64,000 nucleotides of DNA, from NCBI RefSeq assembly GCF_000346465.2, contig NC_034009.1, positions 214,017 to 278,016 on the forward strand. Direction: 5' to 3'. Below, piece after piece: positions 10,979-23,599 of this stretch. The notes below the pieces were generated by a model that ran no database searches, was not told the DNA's origin, and saw only the letters and a list, made by a program, of their open reading frames with translations. A program made the translations under genes and the position numbers. Position 1 is the stretch's first letter. Each line of letters begins with the position of its first letter. Source of the stretch: Prunus persica. Taxonomy: Eukaryota > Streptophyta > Magnoliopsida > Rosales > Rosaceae.

Positions 10979-13900
10979 ATGTCCTCCATGGTCTTATGCA
11001 AAAACTTTATCTTTAATAACCCGAAGCTGCGGCGGAGCTCCTTTTATCTGCACAGAAATTCGTCGACATTAGTGGCTCAACTGGGCGACACAAGACGGAG
11101 GTTTGCCGCCGGGTTCATCCCAAATGCCGGGAAACGAAAAAGGGAAAGGAGCTGGTGGCAGAGATTCTTTTTCGACGAGGATGGCAATTGGCTTGGTTTG
11201 AAGGAGGATGACATGCTGGTGGAGGCGGAGGATGACTTGGAGATGGACGGCTCTGATGAAGGTGAGAAATTTGAGGCGTGGAAGACGAGGGCTGAAGCAA
11301 TCGTGGAGCTGAGGGAAGCACAGCAAGATATGACGAACGAGGAGAATCGCAAGTGGGAGGACTGGCTTGCGGATTCTAATTCTACTTCCTGGGAAGCTGT
11401 GCAGTCGGATCCTACTCAAGAAAAGGGCTTGCTTTACTCTCTCACTGATTTCGTTCTTAGAAAGGAAGATGACGACGACGACGACATGCTCTATGAAGAC
11501 CGTGTTTTCCGCTATGCCTCACTCAATTCGGTAAGTGCTCATGTCTGTCAACAAAATTCTTCATTTTCTTTGCTTCACTTCACAACTGTGGGTTTTTATT
11601 TTTTATTTTATTTCCTTTCATTTCATTTCCTTTGCTCGAGTATACAAAATTCAAAGCATCTCTTCCAATAATAACTCCTCCTGTTAAGTCAATTTAAATA
11701 ATTAAATTATGGTGGAAACCAAAAGGTAATAAATATTTTCCATTGACTGTATTCAAAGGAAACAATCTAGTTGAGGAGATGTAGTTCTTTCCTAATAATC
11801 ACTAGGATAATGGAGAGAGCCTATCTGAGAGATAAGATTGCTCTGTACAATAACAATTACAATTAGGGCTGAGTCCAAAACTGTAATCACTAGTATAGTG
11901 ATCACAATAATACGCAATTGTGATTCTCTTTCTTTTTGTATTTGCTTTTGTGATATAGGAACCCGTGTTTGTGCACTATGAACATGAGACATTCCCCCTT
12001 TAATATAGGATCTATCAAATCAAAGCATGCAATATTGAAATTTATATTGCATTGGTGTTTCTATTTTTAACATTACTACAACATGCAACAAAACTACATT
12101 ACATGGTTTGAGTGTAATTTTCTGTCAGCCAGCCTGCGTTTGTCCTTTAGATATTGATATTTTTCTGTCTCATATTTGGATCTTCTCCTTTTTGTTAAGG
12201 GACTAATTTCGTAAGTCAAATTCATCCATTTTACAGGCTAAATTTTTGGCGGTGTTAATAATTATACCCTGGGCCTTGGATTTTGTGGTTCACGACTATC
12301 TTCTGATGCCTTTTTTAGACAGGTAACCATTATCTCTTTTTCTTATCAGATATAGAAAGACATACACGCACATTTCAAAAAGAGGATGGGATTTAAGGCA
12401 TATGCATCACGAAAAAAAATTGCTTTGAGAGGAAAGAGACCTCAGGCACTGAGTCGATACCCTCTGAATCCTAAAGATTTAACTGACAAAGTGTTGCCTT
12501 GTTGTAATTATTGTCCAACAATGGCTTTCTGAATTTCCCAGTGACATGTCTAATCACCAATATTCAATTAAATCTCCCCTCCATAGATATTAACTTGGGT
12601 AGGTTAAGGAAAAACTTCGGCAAGTTTCCAGGGGATGCCACCTTAATGTGCTAACCTCTGTTAATGCAAGAAAAGAAGACTGCATTAAAAGCATGTGGCT
12701 GCTATATATATTTTTTCTTTTAAAGAAAGCCATGTATGCAATTATGTGGTGGAGAATATACAATCCCACATTGGGAATTCTGAGCCTTGTATCCATCCAT
12801 TGCCATTTGGTTAGTGTTAGATGCTCTAATTCTAACACTTATATGGGATGCATATGGAAGAGAACATATAATCTTTAGTCAAGGAATCTGGTTTAGTTTT
12901 ATATCAAAAGATTCAAAACCCAACATCATCAATGCAGATCCTAGATTTAGTGTCTTATTCAACGGATCAGCCAAATATAAGACCTACAAGCATCTAACAA
13001 TAATTGATAGTATAAATCATACTTCTCTAAATCTAACCTTTCTACTCTCCTTAACTTAAAAAAAAATTTGTTAGGTAGGTCATTATTCTAAGGAAACAAT
13101 TGATAACTTTGTAGGTAGGTTGGTTCTATTTTCCAAGTTTCAAATTGCAGTGGTTATGACAAAAATTACATACATAATTGTGTGTCTTATATATGCACGT
13201 ATAAACTAAAGGAAAAAGATTGTAAGTTCAATCTTTGTGCTTTGTTGCATTGGAATTGGTATTAAATTTATTTTTAACCATTGTTTACCTCTAAATTATG
13301 AAATAATGGGTCCAGCATCCACTTTTTGTGAACAGATATGTGAAGACTGTACCACTTGCTGCAGAAATGCTTGACGTCAGAAGAAATCAAAAGCTTCAAA
13401 TGGTTGAGGAATTAAAAATTGAGAGAGCAAGATTTCATTTTGAGATGGAAATTGGTAAATCTCCACCGCTTTCTGATGAGGAGGTTTGGTGGGAATTGAG
13501 GCATAAGGCGTAAGATCGACACTCTTTTGTGCTCCTTTGGAAAACCATAACATTATTGATTTAATCTTTATCCATTTTGTTGATTAGGTTCATTAAGTCA
13601 CAATCGAGATTAGTGGGTAAACTACAAGGAATTAGTAAGTTCTAGAAGAAGGCTAAAAGTAACCACACATGCCGAGATTTGGGCAGTCTAGTTTATGATT
13701 TGTGACCCTAGAACATATGACTACATAAACAATCAAACACTTAAACCTTTTAATTACATAATTACATCAATCACGAGTTCCATTGTGTAAACCTCCATGA
13801 TCTTTTACTACATTCAGGCTGCTAACAACCTTTAAATTCTGCAAAAAGTTAGAGTGGAGATTTAAGCAATTAAGCACTGTAAGCAATGCCATGCATGAGT

Positions 13901-16820
13901 ACGAGGATAGTGGAACTATTTTCCTCCAGAGAAACTCTACGAGCAGTCTAAGTGGGATTGACAATAAGGTACAGGGTAGAGGAGATGCATTAAATATGGA
14001 AGAAGTCTACAGAGCATGACCAAAACTGGTACTTAGAAGTTAAAAGTGGAGCACTGGAAAAGATATGGATATACCAATTCCCTTTTTCTAGAGCAAATAT
14101 GGAGATATAGAAGCCAGGGTCCCTACTAAAGATAATGGCATTTCTAGGAACCAGCAGGCTGTGTAGTAATAGAATAAGAAAAATCCCTCTCTGTGATATC
14201 CTTTTCTCTGATCTAAATACAAACGCAATTAAATTTTAGCTATAGAAAAATGCTCAGAGCAATTTAAAGTGGAAAGGGAAGAACAATTGCACGGTCCCAT
14301 GAAAGCTTTACAATTCTAATGATATGCCCTTAAAATTGACCTTAACATCGATGGAGGAAGGGAGATACTTCTGGAAAAGTGAGCATGGAGAGTTTGATTT
14401 TCTTTTTTAGTCTCTAAAGTAAAAGAAATAGTATAGAAGAAGAGAAGAACCCATATAATACAACAGATTCAAGAGTGTGTGCTTTGATATTATATAATAG
14501 TTTTAAGTTCTAAGGAAAGGACAATTCAGCAAAATCACCCAATTTATATGTGTTGTTTCATACATATTCCACTGCCTTGATTTTGGTATCTCATTTAAGG
14601 TTTTTTTGCATTTGATTCTTTGGTCTAAATCTATACCTGAACTCTTTTCTCATTCCACACTTATACATTTGGATCTGCATAACAAAATTATTTAGGAAAT
14701 TGATCTCTGAAATGACAACTATGGAACATTTCTTTTTTAAAACGTCCGGTATTCACATTTGTCAGTGGTGACTTCAAATTCACCTAGGCGTCAAACATAT
14801 GCGATTATTATTTATATTGATAATTACAGTTTAATGTCATTAGAAATGTTGAACTTTAGTCTATTACATTACATGGATAATTTTGTAAAACGCCCTTATG
14901 TTTTAATGTTCTTAAGCTAGATTTTTTGGACTATAATTTCAATGACAAATGTTGTCCAATTACTTTCCTTATGGTTTCAACAGATTAGAGCTAAGAGATG
15001 AATGGAGATTAGAGAATCGTAAAGCATTTGCCAACATATGGTCAGATATGATATTCGGGGTCTCGTTATTCATTCTTTTATACTGCAATCAGAGTAAAGT
15101 GAGTTACCATTGCTCTATTTCCTTAGTATACCTTCGTGTATGAACCTTTCTTTCTTTTTTTTATACCTATGATAGTAAAAAACATTGCTTAAAATGAATG
15201 TCTTCGGAACGCTTTACAGTTAACAACCATTGTCATCATCCGTCAGACAAAAATAGTTAGTATGAGCAGCAATTGCATTGTTAGCTATGATTGTCATTGT
15301 CAATACTATATTTTTTTACTTTGCCCTTTCCAATTTGTCATATGCGTGGTTAAGGGTGATAAATATGCACCCTTATTGTTTGCTGAATACTCGTCGATAA
15401 AATTATGCAATTATGACACCTTTTGTCTGCTCAGAATTTTCACAGCAGTCAATATCAAAGTAAAGATTGACTGAATATATATATATATATATATATAGGT
15501 GAAGACTATAAAACATTTGACATCTAGATGGTGAGATAAGAAACAGTACACATCAGATCTAAGTAGTTGAATTCAAGCTGATGTGATTGTTTCTTATGTC
15601 ACACAAAAATAGTAGTATGACAATGAAATTATAGCTTAACCTCATGAAATACCTATTAAGATTCACTATGTAGCTAGTTTCTCAAGAAACATAGCAATCT
15701 TGGATTCATATAGAATATTTTTGTTTCTGCTTTAAAAAATTTGTATGAAGATTAGCTTTAGCTTTAAAATTCTGCACTCAACTCTTGTTAAATTGATTGT
15801 ATTTTATATTCTTTAATTCTTCCCTTGCTTTTGCAGGTAGCTTTGCTGAAATTTACAGGTTATAAGATAATAAATAATATTTCAGATACCGGGAAGGCAT
15901 TTCTTATTATACTTATCACAGATATTTTTTTAGGGTAATACTATCTGCTCTTTACTACTGTGGTTTTTCCAGTTTACCATGCGGAGTTTATGAAAATTGA
16001 CTTACTATGAAATCTATAAAAGTAAAGGCACATGTGAAATGATTTGATGCTAATATAGACACACACACAATTTTTCTCTGGCCAGATATCCTAGCATGTT
16101 ATGTTTGCTAGGCTGTCAATATGGACTACAGATTAGGTGGGCTTTTGTTAAATTGTGTAGTCAAGATTCAGTCTGGCGACATGACTTTTCCAGTTATATG
16201 GTAAGAGAATATTATCGCGTATATATACACACACATGATATATGGGTAGTGTCTTTCTCAGTGCAGCACATCGAGTTTTTAGGTAAAGACTGGACATGTT
16301 TTGCAGCCCTTGAATTGATCTTGTGGCTGACTGAGTTGCTCTTAGAGTCAAACACCAAATTTGGTTCCAGCTGTAAAGATCAAGAGAGAGAGGCTGACAA
16401 GTCCCTTCCCATGCCACAGAAAATCACACGCTTGATATACAACCTTTGGACTGCATCTTTGTGGCATGGGAAGGGATCTTTCACCCTTCCTCACTCTTGC
16501 TCTTTACAGCCGGAACCCATTTTGGTGTTTGACTTTGAGAGCAACTTTTCCCAGCCACAGGATCAATCCCAGGGCTACAAATCTGGTCTTTAAATAAATA
16601 CCGGATGTCACGCACTGAGAAAGACACTATATAGGTCTAAGTTTGGGACTTAGATAGAAGACTTGACTATCATTTGTTAGATTAAATATCAATGGTTGAG
16701 ATGCATACTGAGTAAGATGAATATGAACCATTCATATTTAATTAGTTATAATGTACTAGGTCTCAAGTTTAAGGCACTCTTCATTCACTAGATCGTCTTC
16801 ATATAATGAATATGCATATA

Positions 16821-16861
<41 letters not shown>

Positions 16862-18663
16862 CCCTTTTTATGAGGGATCCTTTTTTATGAATAAAATTGA
16901 AAGAATATTTGCTTAAGGTTTTTCAGTTTTTTGGATTGTGAATCATGGTTACCAAAATTGATCGGAAATTGATTGAACAAACTAAACCAAAACACAAACC
17001 TACCAATAATAATGCACAACGTCTCACAATGTTGTTGGTCTAGTTGACTTAATCGCATGATCAAGGCAATTGGTAGTTGGACAGGCTGCAATTGAAAATT
17101 CCCTTACAGGACGTCTTGCACTTGCAACGCTGTGTAATGAGGTTGTACCTTAGCAGGGGCAGAAAAAACCCCTGCGGCATGTTGCGGATGCACGATGTCA
17201 CTTAGGGAAGCTTTGGGGATGATGGTATTTATTATTTCATATGTGTGATAGTCATCTGGTGGCATCAGTTATTTTAGTTAATTTCTTCAGTTTCATATCT
17301 GTGATCGTCATCTTACTCATCTTTGTGTGACAAAAATGTGTGCATATCAATCTTTCTGATGTATAAAACTGCATACCTGCAGGTATCATTCTGAGTCTGG
17401 TTGGCAGACGTTGTTAGAAATTTTTGTTGAGCATTACGGGATTGATGTTGATCAGTCTGCCATAACCATTTTTATCTGCCTGATTCCAGTTGTCATTGAT
17501 GCATGTGTGAAACTTTGGGTATGTTCTACTCTACATTATAGTGATTTCAGTTTTCAGTAAAAATCATATTTTTCATGACTGTTCTTACCAAGACTTGCAA
17601 AACTGTTCAGACCTGCATCCCCTCTCTTTGTCTTTCCACTCAAAGATGTCTATAGGTTTACATATTATCTCCAAAAGGCTAATTGTCTCTAATAAATACC
17701 AAGGCTAATTATCGCTAATTATCTATATGTTCATTTCACTTTGACTCTGCCTCACAGTTATTTACTAAGAGTACTCAAGTGAAATATGTACATTGTCAGA
17801 ATATAAAATAACTATTAGGCTAGCCATCTTCTAGTCTTATCCAACTCAGACTTTTGCAAAAATGCAATCTTGAGCAGGTTAGAAAAAAGACTAATTATTA
17901 TGTAACGACAGATATTCTTCTTGTTATTATATACTGATAAAAAGCTGCTGTATTCCACCTCAAAATTCATTAACTTTATATACTGACATTAGCATTTCTA
18001 ATACTCTCTGGGACGACAGGAATCTACTACACTAGTCTTGTTAAATTACCACATATTTGGTATTCCCTCTCTGAGCTCAGCAACTAAGTAGAGAAAGGTA
18101 GAGTCTTACTGAGATGATATGGTTCAACGAGTTTCGTCCCAAAAAAAAAAAAATTATGGTTCTCAGAGTCCTGCCTATCTGTCCAATAGGAACTGAGATA
18201 AGCTGAATGTGAATGCTACTTTGTTATTACGTTATAATTGTTTCTTTTATGAACCAGTTCGAGCATTGCAAAACCTTCTACTCTAATTTGTTCAACTGCG
18301 AGATCTGAACGAACTTGTATACGTCATTTACAAGTGCAATGCTGTAAGAAAATATCAATACAAATAGAGAACCACAAATGGTGTGGTTAGAAAATTTAGG
18401 GTATTGATTCTATTTATATGGTTTCTGATGAAAACCGTTTGAAGTGATATGTGCTTTCTTTAACCTGTGAAAGGATCTATTAGAATATGTAAGAACATGC
18501 ACATGATATTCAAGTTTACATGTATCGTGCTTGTAGCTTCTTTACATTTTAATATTGTTGTTAATGTTTGTCTATCATTGTATTCGCGGTGCAGTTGTTT
18601 AAATTCCTACCAAGATTGTCCCCCAAGGTGGCAAACATATTCCGGGAAATGCAGCGTCACTAG
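10979..18663 (+). CDS. DLDG1: CemA-like chloroplast envelope membrane protein (DLDG1 type)
   Basis: Probable nuclear-encoded relative of plastid CemA. The Arabidopsis homologue DLDG1 (day-length-dependent delayed greening) acts in the chloroplast envelope on proton extrusion and photosynthetic acclimation. Exons: 10979-11530, 12237-12322, 13336-13509, 14984-15098, 15837-15934, 17383-17518, 18595-18663, all with GT..AG borders and consistent phases, giving 409 aa. The N terminus is Ser/Arg-rich, like a plastid transit peptide, followed by a Trp/acidic soluble region (WWQRFFFDEDGNW, poly-Asp near 165-170). Four hydrophobic segments follow: FLAVLIIIPWALDFVV, MIFGVSLFILLY, AFLIILITDIFLG and AITIFICLIPVVIDACV. 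Between the third and fourth is YHSESGWQ, matching the CemA HS..GW signature. The C terminus ends FREMQRH. The length is close to the 400-440 aa usual for the family. Intron 5 holds a long hairpin. Function is by homology. Confidence 0.9.
16247..16629 (+). repeat. Long imperfect inverted repeat (hairpin) in DLDG1-like intron 5
   Basis: Arms of about 172 nt (16247-16419 and 16458-16629) are inverse complements over nearly their full length with a loop of about 38 nt. Paired examples: GTGTCTTTCTCAGTGC with the 3' GCACTGAGAAAGACAC-like end, TCAAACACCAAA with TTTGGTGTTTGA, and CCCTTCCCATGCCACA with TGTGGCATGGGAAGGG. It is transcribed within the pre-mRNA of the host gene. It could be a MITE, a young MIRNA-like locus or an siRNA hairpin. 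Confidence 0.7.
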
Positions 18664-20228
18664 TAAAATTCTTTATTTGGGTTTTCTCTGACTTCTAAGA
18701 GAATTCTGACCAAGATAGCATGTACCACAAAGATTACATTTTTTGAGTTATTATTGTTTGATTTTTTCCTCGACTTGCCGTATATAGAGGTTTCTCTGGT
18801 GTTGTAAATGTTGATGATAAATATGAACAGTTTCTTAAGTCTTTATTCTTCTGTGAGATTATAGGACATTGTAGTTGTTGGGATATCATTCATACCCATA
18901 AAAGACCTGTGTACGATTGAACCTAATTATATGCTTAATTTGAAGTTTGTATATGTTACTGGCATGCTAAGCAAGGCTCGGGCCAAGCTAAATGGGAATT
19001 CAAATTTGTATTTTATTTAATGCCAAAATACAGGAAAATGACAACTTAAAATCACACAACAGTCTCTGTATTAATAGCTTTGATCAAATCAAATCTCAAA
19101 GTAGCCTTTGGTGGTGGTTGTCTTCACTTAGTTGGAGGAGATTCGAGTTCAAGTCCCATGCAAGGACGATGCATATTTGATGCAGGAGCATCTCTTTAAG
19201 ACAACTATCGTGCCAAGTCAGGGGAGTCCAAAAGGACCCCTAAGCCGCCAAATCATCTCAAGGACTACTAGTGGAAATAATTTAGGAGCATATATTAATT
19301 TTTATTCTGATTGACATACCTACAACAGAGGTTATGAAACATGTAATCATCTGGGTTTGCTAGGGTAGGAACACAATGAAATAAATAGCATTTCACCGAA
19401 TGGCCAAGAACCTCTTCAATTCAACTTCATAATAAAAAGAAAGACGGGTCCAAAACTACTTGTGGCAAGCTTTCCAAATTCTCCTCAAACATCCTGCTGG
19501 TCTCACAACTTGAATTTATGTCAATTTTAAGCTTTTTCTTGGTGGCAGATAAAAGTTAGAAGTTGAGGAGAAAAACTTAGCAGCAATACTGCCACGTCCA
19601 CAAGTGATGCCTTGTACATAGGCTATTGTTTACTTGTCTCTACACCCCCTCATCATTCTTCTAATTCTCGATCCTCATTCTTCTAAACCCTCTCTTTTAT
19701 CTTTGTTCTTCCCCTCCCTCCTATTATTTTCTCTGTCCTGCATCATCTGTCTTTGCTCCTGTACTGTACTAATGCCGCCTCCTATGGATAACAGGCAAAA
19801 CATCTGAATTTTGCTTTCCATCTCCCTGGTAAAGAAATCACATAAAGTACACATGTTATCAAAATTCAAGTAATATAAAATATGAAAAAAGAAATGATTT
19901 CAGGATACATTAATGCAACTTAAAATTGAGATAAATATGGGGCACAATTCTGCTTGAAGACAAGGAAACAATTGAGAGCGCATACGCCAAAAATAATGCT
20001 ACTTATCTTCAAGACTAGTTTTTCTATTAAGAAGAGAAATACGACTATATTTAAAGGAGATGAAATGGAGTCTCTTGCTACATACCCAGGATACTGTTGG
20101 TTCCAAAATGCATTACGCAAATCATCATCCTCGTGTGCTACTGATGGACATGTCTTCTGAGCAAACATATCAACAGAGCAGCATAAAACACATGGACTGG
20201 CGATAGCCTTGCCCTACAAATTAGGAAT
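18664..20228. other. Intergenic region between convergent DLDG1-like and PPR40-like genes
   Basis: No gene is recognised. It should contain both 3' UTRs. A SINE-like box B (GAGTTCAAGTCCC) lies in 19103-19180. Short open frames here show no family similarity that I can see. Confidence 0.55.
19103..19180 (+). mobile_element. Possible SINE relic
   Basis: TGGTTGTCTTCACTTAGTTGG resembles a tRNA box A region and GAGTTCAAGTCCC resembles box B at the expected spacing. No tail or target duplication was identified. Confidence 0.3.
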
Positions 20229-22406
20229 TTATTTCCTCCTGTGAAAACATTTTATTATACTACGGGCCTCTTCTACACGGGCATTCCGAACCAGTGAATC
20301 TAAAATTATATCACAAATAGAAGAATCAGGAAAACAACCATATGCTTCCATAGAGAGAAATATCTCCTTCGCCACATCAAGTTTTCCTGAATCACACAAT
20401 GCCTTGATAAAAGCACTGTACGTATAATTGTCGGGATTCAAACCCAGTGTTAACATAGCAAGAAAAAGTTCCTCTGCTTTCTCAACCTTGTTCATCCTAC
20501 AAAGACATTGAATAAGAGCATTGAACGAGTAAGCATCTGGTTTTATTCCATCTGCCTCCATTCTTTTCATTAGTCCCATCGATCTAGCAATATCTCCAAT
20601 GAAACACAGAGCGCGTATCAATATATTGTATGTGATGGCATTTGGAGTGACCCCCCACCTAACCATCTCAGCAAAACATTCAAAAGCATCATCAATCCGG
20701 TTCAACCGACAAAGACCATCAATTATTGAACTAAAAGTGAACATATCTGGCTTAAACCCATGTTCCAAGAGCAATGCCAATAGTTCATGTGCCTTACCTA
20801 CCTCTCCAACCTTGCAATATCCATTAAGAAGTGTATTGAAAGTAACAAGGGTAGGAGGAATACCTTTGCGCTGCATATCTCCAAAAGCCTTTGATGCCCT
20901 GTCCATCATTTTGGCTTTGCAGAAGCAATCAATTACCATGTTGTATGAGAAGACATTTGACACAAGTCCCTCTTTGATCATTTGATCAAAGATTCGATTC
21001 CCCTCATCACCTTGTCCTGCCTTGTACATAGCTTCAATCAATTGAAGATAAGTACTAAATCCTGGTTTCACTCCTCGCTGTATAAAACTTTCAAATATTT
21101 CCTGGACCTCATTCTGAGGATTAGCTAATTCCTTTATCAAACAAACCATTATGATGTTGAACGTCGAACTGTCAGGCAAATAACATCTTGCACCAGATTT
21201 CTTCAAAAACAGAGCAATCTCTTTTGCCATATTATAATTTGAAAGGCAACACAGTATGGTATCACAAGCTACTTTAAAAAATACAGACTCCCTTTCAAAA
21301 AAAGTCAATAACAACTCAAAAGCCTTGCTAGGGGCCATGCAACGAAATACCCCATGAACCAATGATCTGATAGTAGCTTCATTAGGGGACACATTCTTCT
21401 CCTTCATTATCTCCAAAACCCTGAAGGCTTCGTCAACCCTCTTTGAATTACAAAACCCACCTATGAGGATAGTATACGTACAAACATTAGGCAAATACCC
21501 CAAGCCCTCCATTTGTTTGAGTAAGCGAAGTGCCTCATCCACAATACCAATCTTGCAAACTCCATGAATGAGGGTATTGTAAGTGAACCTATCGGGATTG
21601 CAGTTATCCGCGGGCATCTGTTGGAATTTTAGATAAGCCAAGTCAAGTGAATTGGACTTGACTAAAGCATCGATCACAGCATTGTACAGTCTTGTGCTAA
21701 GACTAAGACCCAAAAAAGATATTTGCCCAAAAACCTCAGCACAATATTTTGCCAAACCCAACCTACCCCAACTGCTGATCAATATGCAAAGCAAGTCTTC
21801 ACTGACCTTAAAACCTGAATTCTTAATATCTTTTAGCAATTCAACAGACAATACAACTGGGCCTTTCCGGTAAAAGGTCTTGGCTAAAACACCACGAACT
21901 GATTGATTCTTTGCGAATAACGAGTCGGTACTCGAAACCCATATGTAAAACTTCAAAGAATGTAATGGGCTTTCTTGGTTTTGCAAGACACTAGCAACAA
22001 ACTGGGGATTTAAAAAAATCCTCTTGGCCTTCAACTCGTGGTCCAGCAATAAAAACCAGTCCTTCCGTGAAAGAATTTGAGCGATGTATAGGTGATCAAT
22101 TCGCTTATTATCAATACGAAACTTGTGATTAACAGCTGAAATGGGATTCGTTGAAATGGAAACTAAATTAGGATTTTGAGGCTCAAAGTTGGGTTTAGGA
22201 GAATTACCTTTAAGAGGAGCTCCAACGTTGTCAGAAGGTGTTTGATTCAGAACTTTTCTGGGTTTGTTTTTTGATGAGGATTCTCTCTGAGCTTGCTCGG
22301 GGAGGTTTCTGAGTGCAGGTGAGGCCCTAGAAGCTAAAGAAGAAAGCCATCTCATGTCCCTCACCATGCAAGTTGCTAAAGAACTAGGGTTGAGTAATGA
22401 GAGCAA
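20229..22406 (-). CDS. PPR40: P-class pentatricopeptide repeat protein, PPR40-like (mitochondrial)
   Basis: A 725-aa single-exon protein. PPR proteins of the P class bind organelle RNA. The closest family member I recognise is Arabidopsis PPR40 (At3g16890), a mitochondrial protein associated with complex III and stress tolerance. The N-terminal about 55 residues are rich in Arg, Ser and Leu with few acids, like a mitochondrial presequence. Shared PPR40 landmarks include LYNAVIDALVKSNSLDLAYL, FTYNTLIHGVCK, ATIRSLVHGVFRC and KPDMFTFSSIIDGLCR. I count about twelve 35-residue motifs from about residue 240 to 705, typically xTYNxLIxGxCK...GxxPD. There is no E, E+ or DYW extension, so it is not an editing-type PPR. 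The start is the first ATG of the frame. The orthology call rests on recalled family sequence and is moderately strong. Confidence 0.88.
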   Translation of the reverse strand: MLSLLNPSSLATCMVRDMRWLSSLASRASPALRNLPEQAQRESSSKNKPRKVLNQTPSDNVGAPLKGNSPKPNFEPQNPNLVSISTNPISAVNHKFRIDNKRIDHLYIAQILSRKDWFLLLDHELKAKRIFLNPQFVASVLQNQESPLHSLKFYIWVSSTDSLFAKNQSVRGVLAKTFYRKGPVVLSVELLKDIKNSGFKVSEDLLCILISSWGRLGLAKYCAEVFGQISFLGLSLSTRLYNAVIDALVKSNSLDLAYLKFQQMPADNCNPDRFTYNTLIHGVCKIGIVDEALRLLKQMEGLGYLPNVCTYTILIGGFCNSKRVDEAFRVLEIMKEKNVSPNEATIRSLVHGVFRCMAPSKAFELLLTFFERESVFFKVACDTILCCLSNYNMAKEIALFLKKSGARCYLPDSSTFNIIMVCLIKELANPQNEVQEIFESFIQRGVKPGFSTYLQLIEAMYKAGQGDEGNRIFDQMIKEGLVSNVFSYNMVIDCFCKAKMMDRASKAFGDMQRKGIPPTLVTFNTLLNGYCKVGEVGKAHELLALLLEHGFKPDMFTFSSIIDGLCRLNRIDDAFECFAEMVRWGVTPNAITYNILIRALCFIGDIARSMGLMKRMEADGIKPDAYSFNALIQCLCRMNKVEKAEELFLAMLTLGLNPDNYTYSAFIKALCDSGKLDVAKEIFLSMEAYGCFPDSSICDIILDSLVRNARVEEARSIIKCFHRRK

Positions 22407-22929
22407 CTATATTTATGTATTTATACATGTACCTCGGTATATTGGTTGATATTGATAATTGGAGACTGGGGAGAATCAATGGTCCGCCAACTCTTTTTTA
22501 GTGCATCACTCTTTTTTTAAAAAAAACATACAAGCTAGTCTAAACTATAAATGAAGGGATTTTGGTTTCAATAAAACGGAGTAGTACTGTTTTACTATTC
22601 TCCCCATTTCATGTAAGTGTTTCTCCCCATCCCCGTTAAGCATTTTTCCTCATCCCCGCCTTCATTCCCACAATATTCAAATCGATGATTCCCCATCCCG
22701 CTTTTGTTGGGGACCCCATTACGAGAAAAAAAAAATCAATAAAAATTACTTTGTTGAACTAGAAAAAAAACACTATGAGCACAAGAGATGTATCAACTCA
22801 ATTTCATTATAGAGGTAGCATCATCAACACGCATCTTAATAATATATTTATATGAAAAATAAATTATATATATTCTAAACGAGGCGGTTTGGGTCAGTCG
22901 GGGATTAGAATAACATTCATGCCCCTCCC
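22407..22929. other. PPR40-like upstream region and left arm of a GGGGATGG-rich inverted repeat
   Basis: The first about 150 bp are the presumed PPR40-like promoter. From about 22615 to 22745 lies a sequence rich in CCCCATCCCCG, GCCTTCATTCCC and CAATATTCAAAT that recurs in inverse order at about 28515-28640. This suggests an old TIR element now containing the hAT remnant and MULE 3. Confidence 0.4.
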
Positions 22930-23530
22930 CAGGCACGAACTACTAACATGCTAACCTGGGCTATAGCCCAGGCAGCTTGTTTTTTAATAGACTAAATTAA
23001 TATTCTAGCATAGGTCACCTAAATAAAATATTATTAATTAATCCCATTAAGACTAGACTAACCACTTAAATAAAATATTATTAAATAATCCCATTAGGAC
23101 TAGGCTGACCAACAAATAAATAAAAAGAACAAAATTAGTAGAAACATACTACTTGATTGATAGATTGATTCATTTAGTGCTAACTCTTCATGTGTCTACA
23201 TCAACAACAGAATGAGCATTTTCATGTATGAGACTTATTAAAAATCGACTTCGGAATAAGATAGGTGATGAGTTTCTTGCTAATTGTATGCTACATCATA
23301 TTGAAAGAGAATTTGTTGTTAATATAGATAATGAATCAATAATTAGTGATTTTAATGCTGTGAAGACTTGAATGGTGCAACTTATGTAAGTGTCATTTGA
23401 GGGGTAAGACTCATTATGTCTCCCATGTATTTTTTTGTTATCAATGAAATTTACTCGTACCGTTGAGCAATAGGTCTGTATATAAGGTAAATTTAGCCCA
23501 CGCCATTTTGAAATCCTAGATCCGTCCATG
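22930..23530 (+). mobile_element. hAT remnant (601 bp) with 8-bp target duplication
   Basis: The element starts CAGGCACGAAC and ends AGATCCGTCCATG. It is bounded by perfect copies of CCCCTCCC (22922-22929 and 23531-23538), the 8-bp duplication expected for hAT. The interior retains the last coding segment of a hAT/ZMYM-type transposase (23228-23371) and two roughly 60-bp tandem units around 23010-23110. Most of the transposase is deleted. Confidence 0.7.
23228..23371 (+). pseudogene. hAT transposase C-terminal (dimerisation) fragment
   Basis: Open frame of 47 codons reading MRLIKNRLRNKIGDEFLANC, then MLHHIEREFVVNIDNESIIS and DFNAVKT before TGA. The LRNKIGDEFL..CML..IERE pattern is characteristic of the C terminus of plant zinc-finger MYM-type/hAT transposase-derived proteins. 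The catalytic core is absent. Confidence 0.7.
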
Positions 23531-23599
23531 CCCCTCCCCAAACACTATACCCGCAAAATTCCTAGAATCTATCCCCATACTCTTTTTTTTTTATCCTTC

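Noticed and set aside
16096..16593. 165-codon open frame in DLDG1-like intron 5
   Set aside because: It lies between well-supported exons and is explained by the long inverted repeat; the protein resembles nothing I know.
20599..20985. 128-codon plus-strand frame
   Set aside because: Antisense shadow of the PPR40-like gene.
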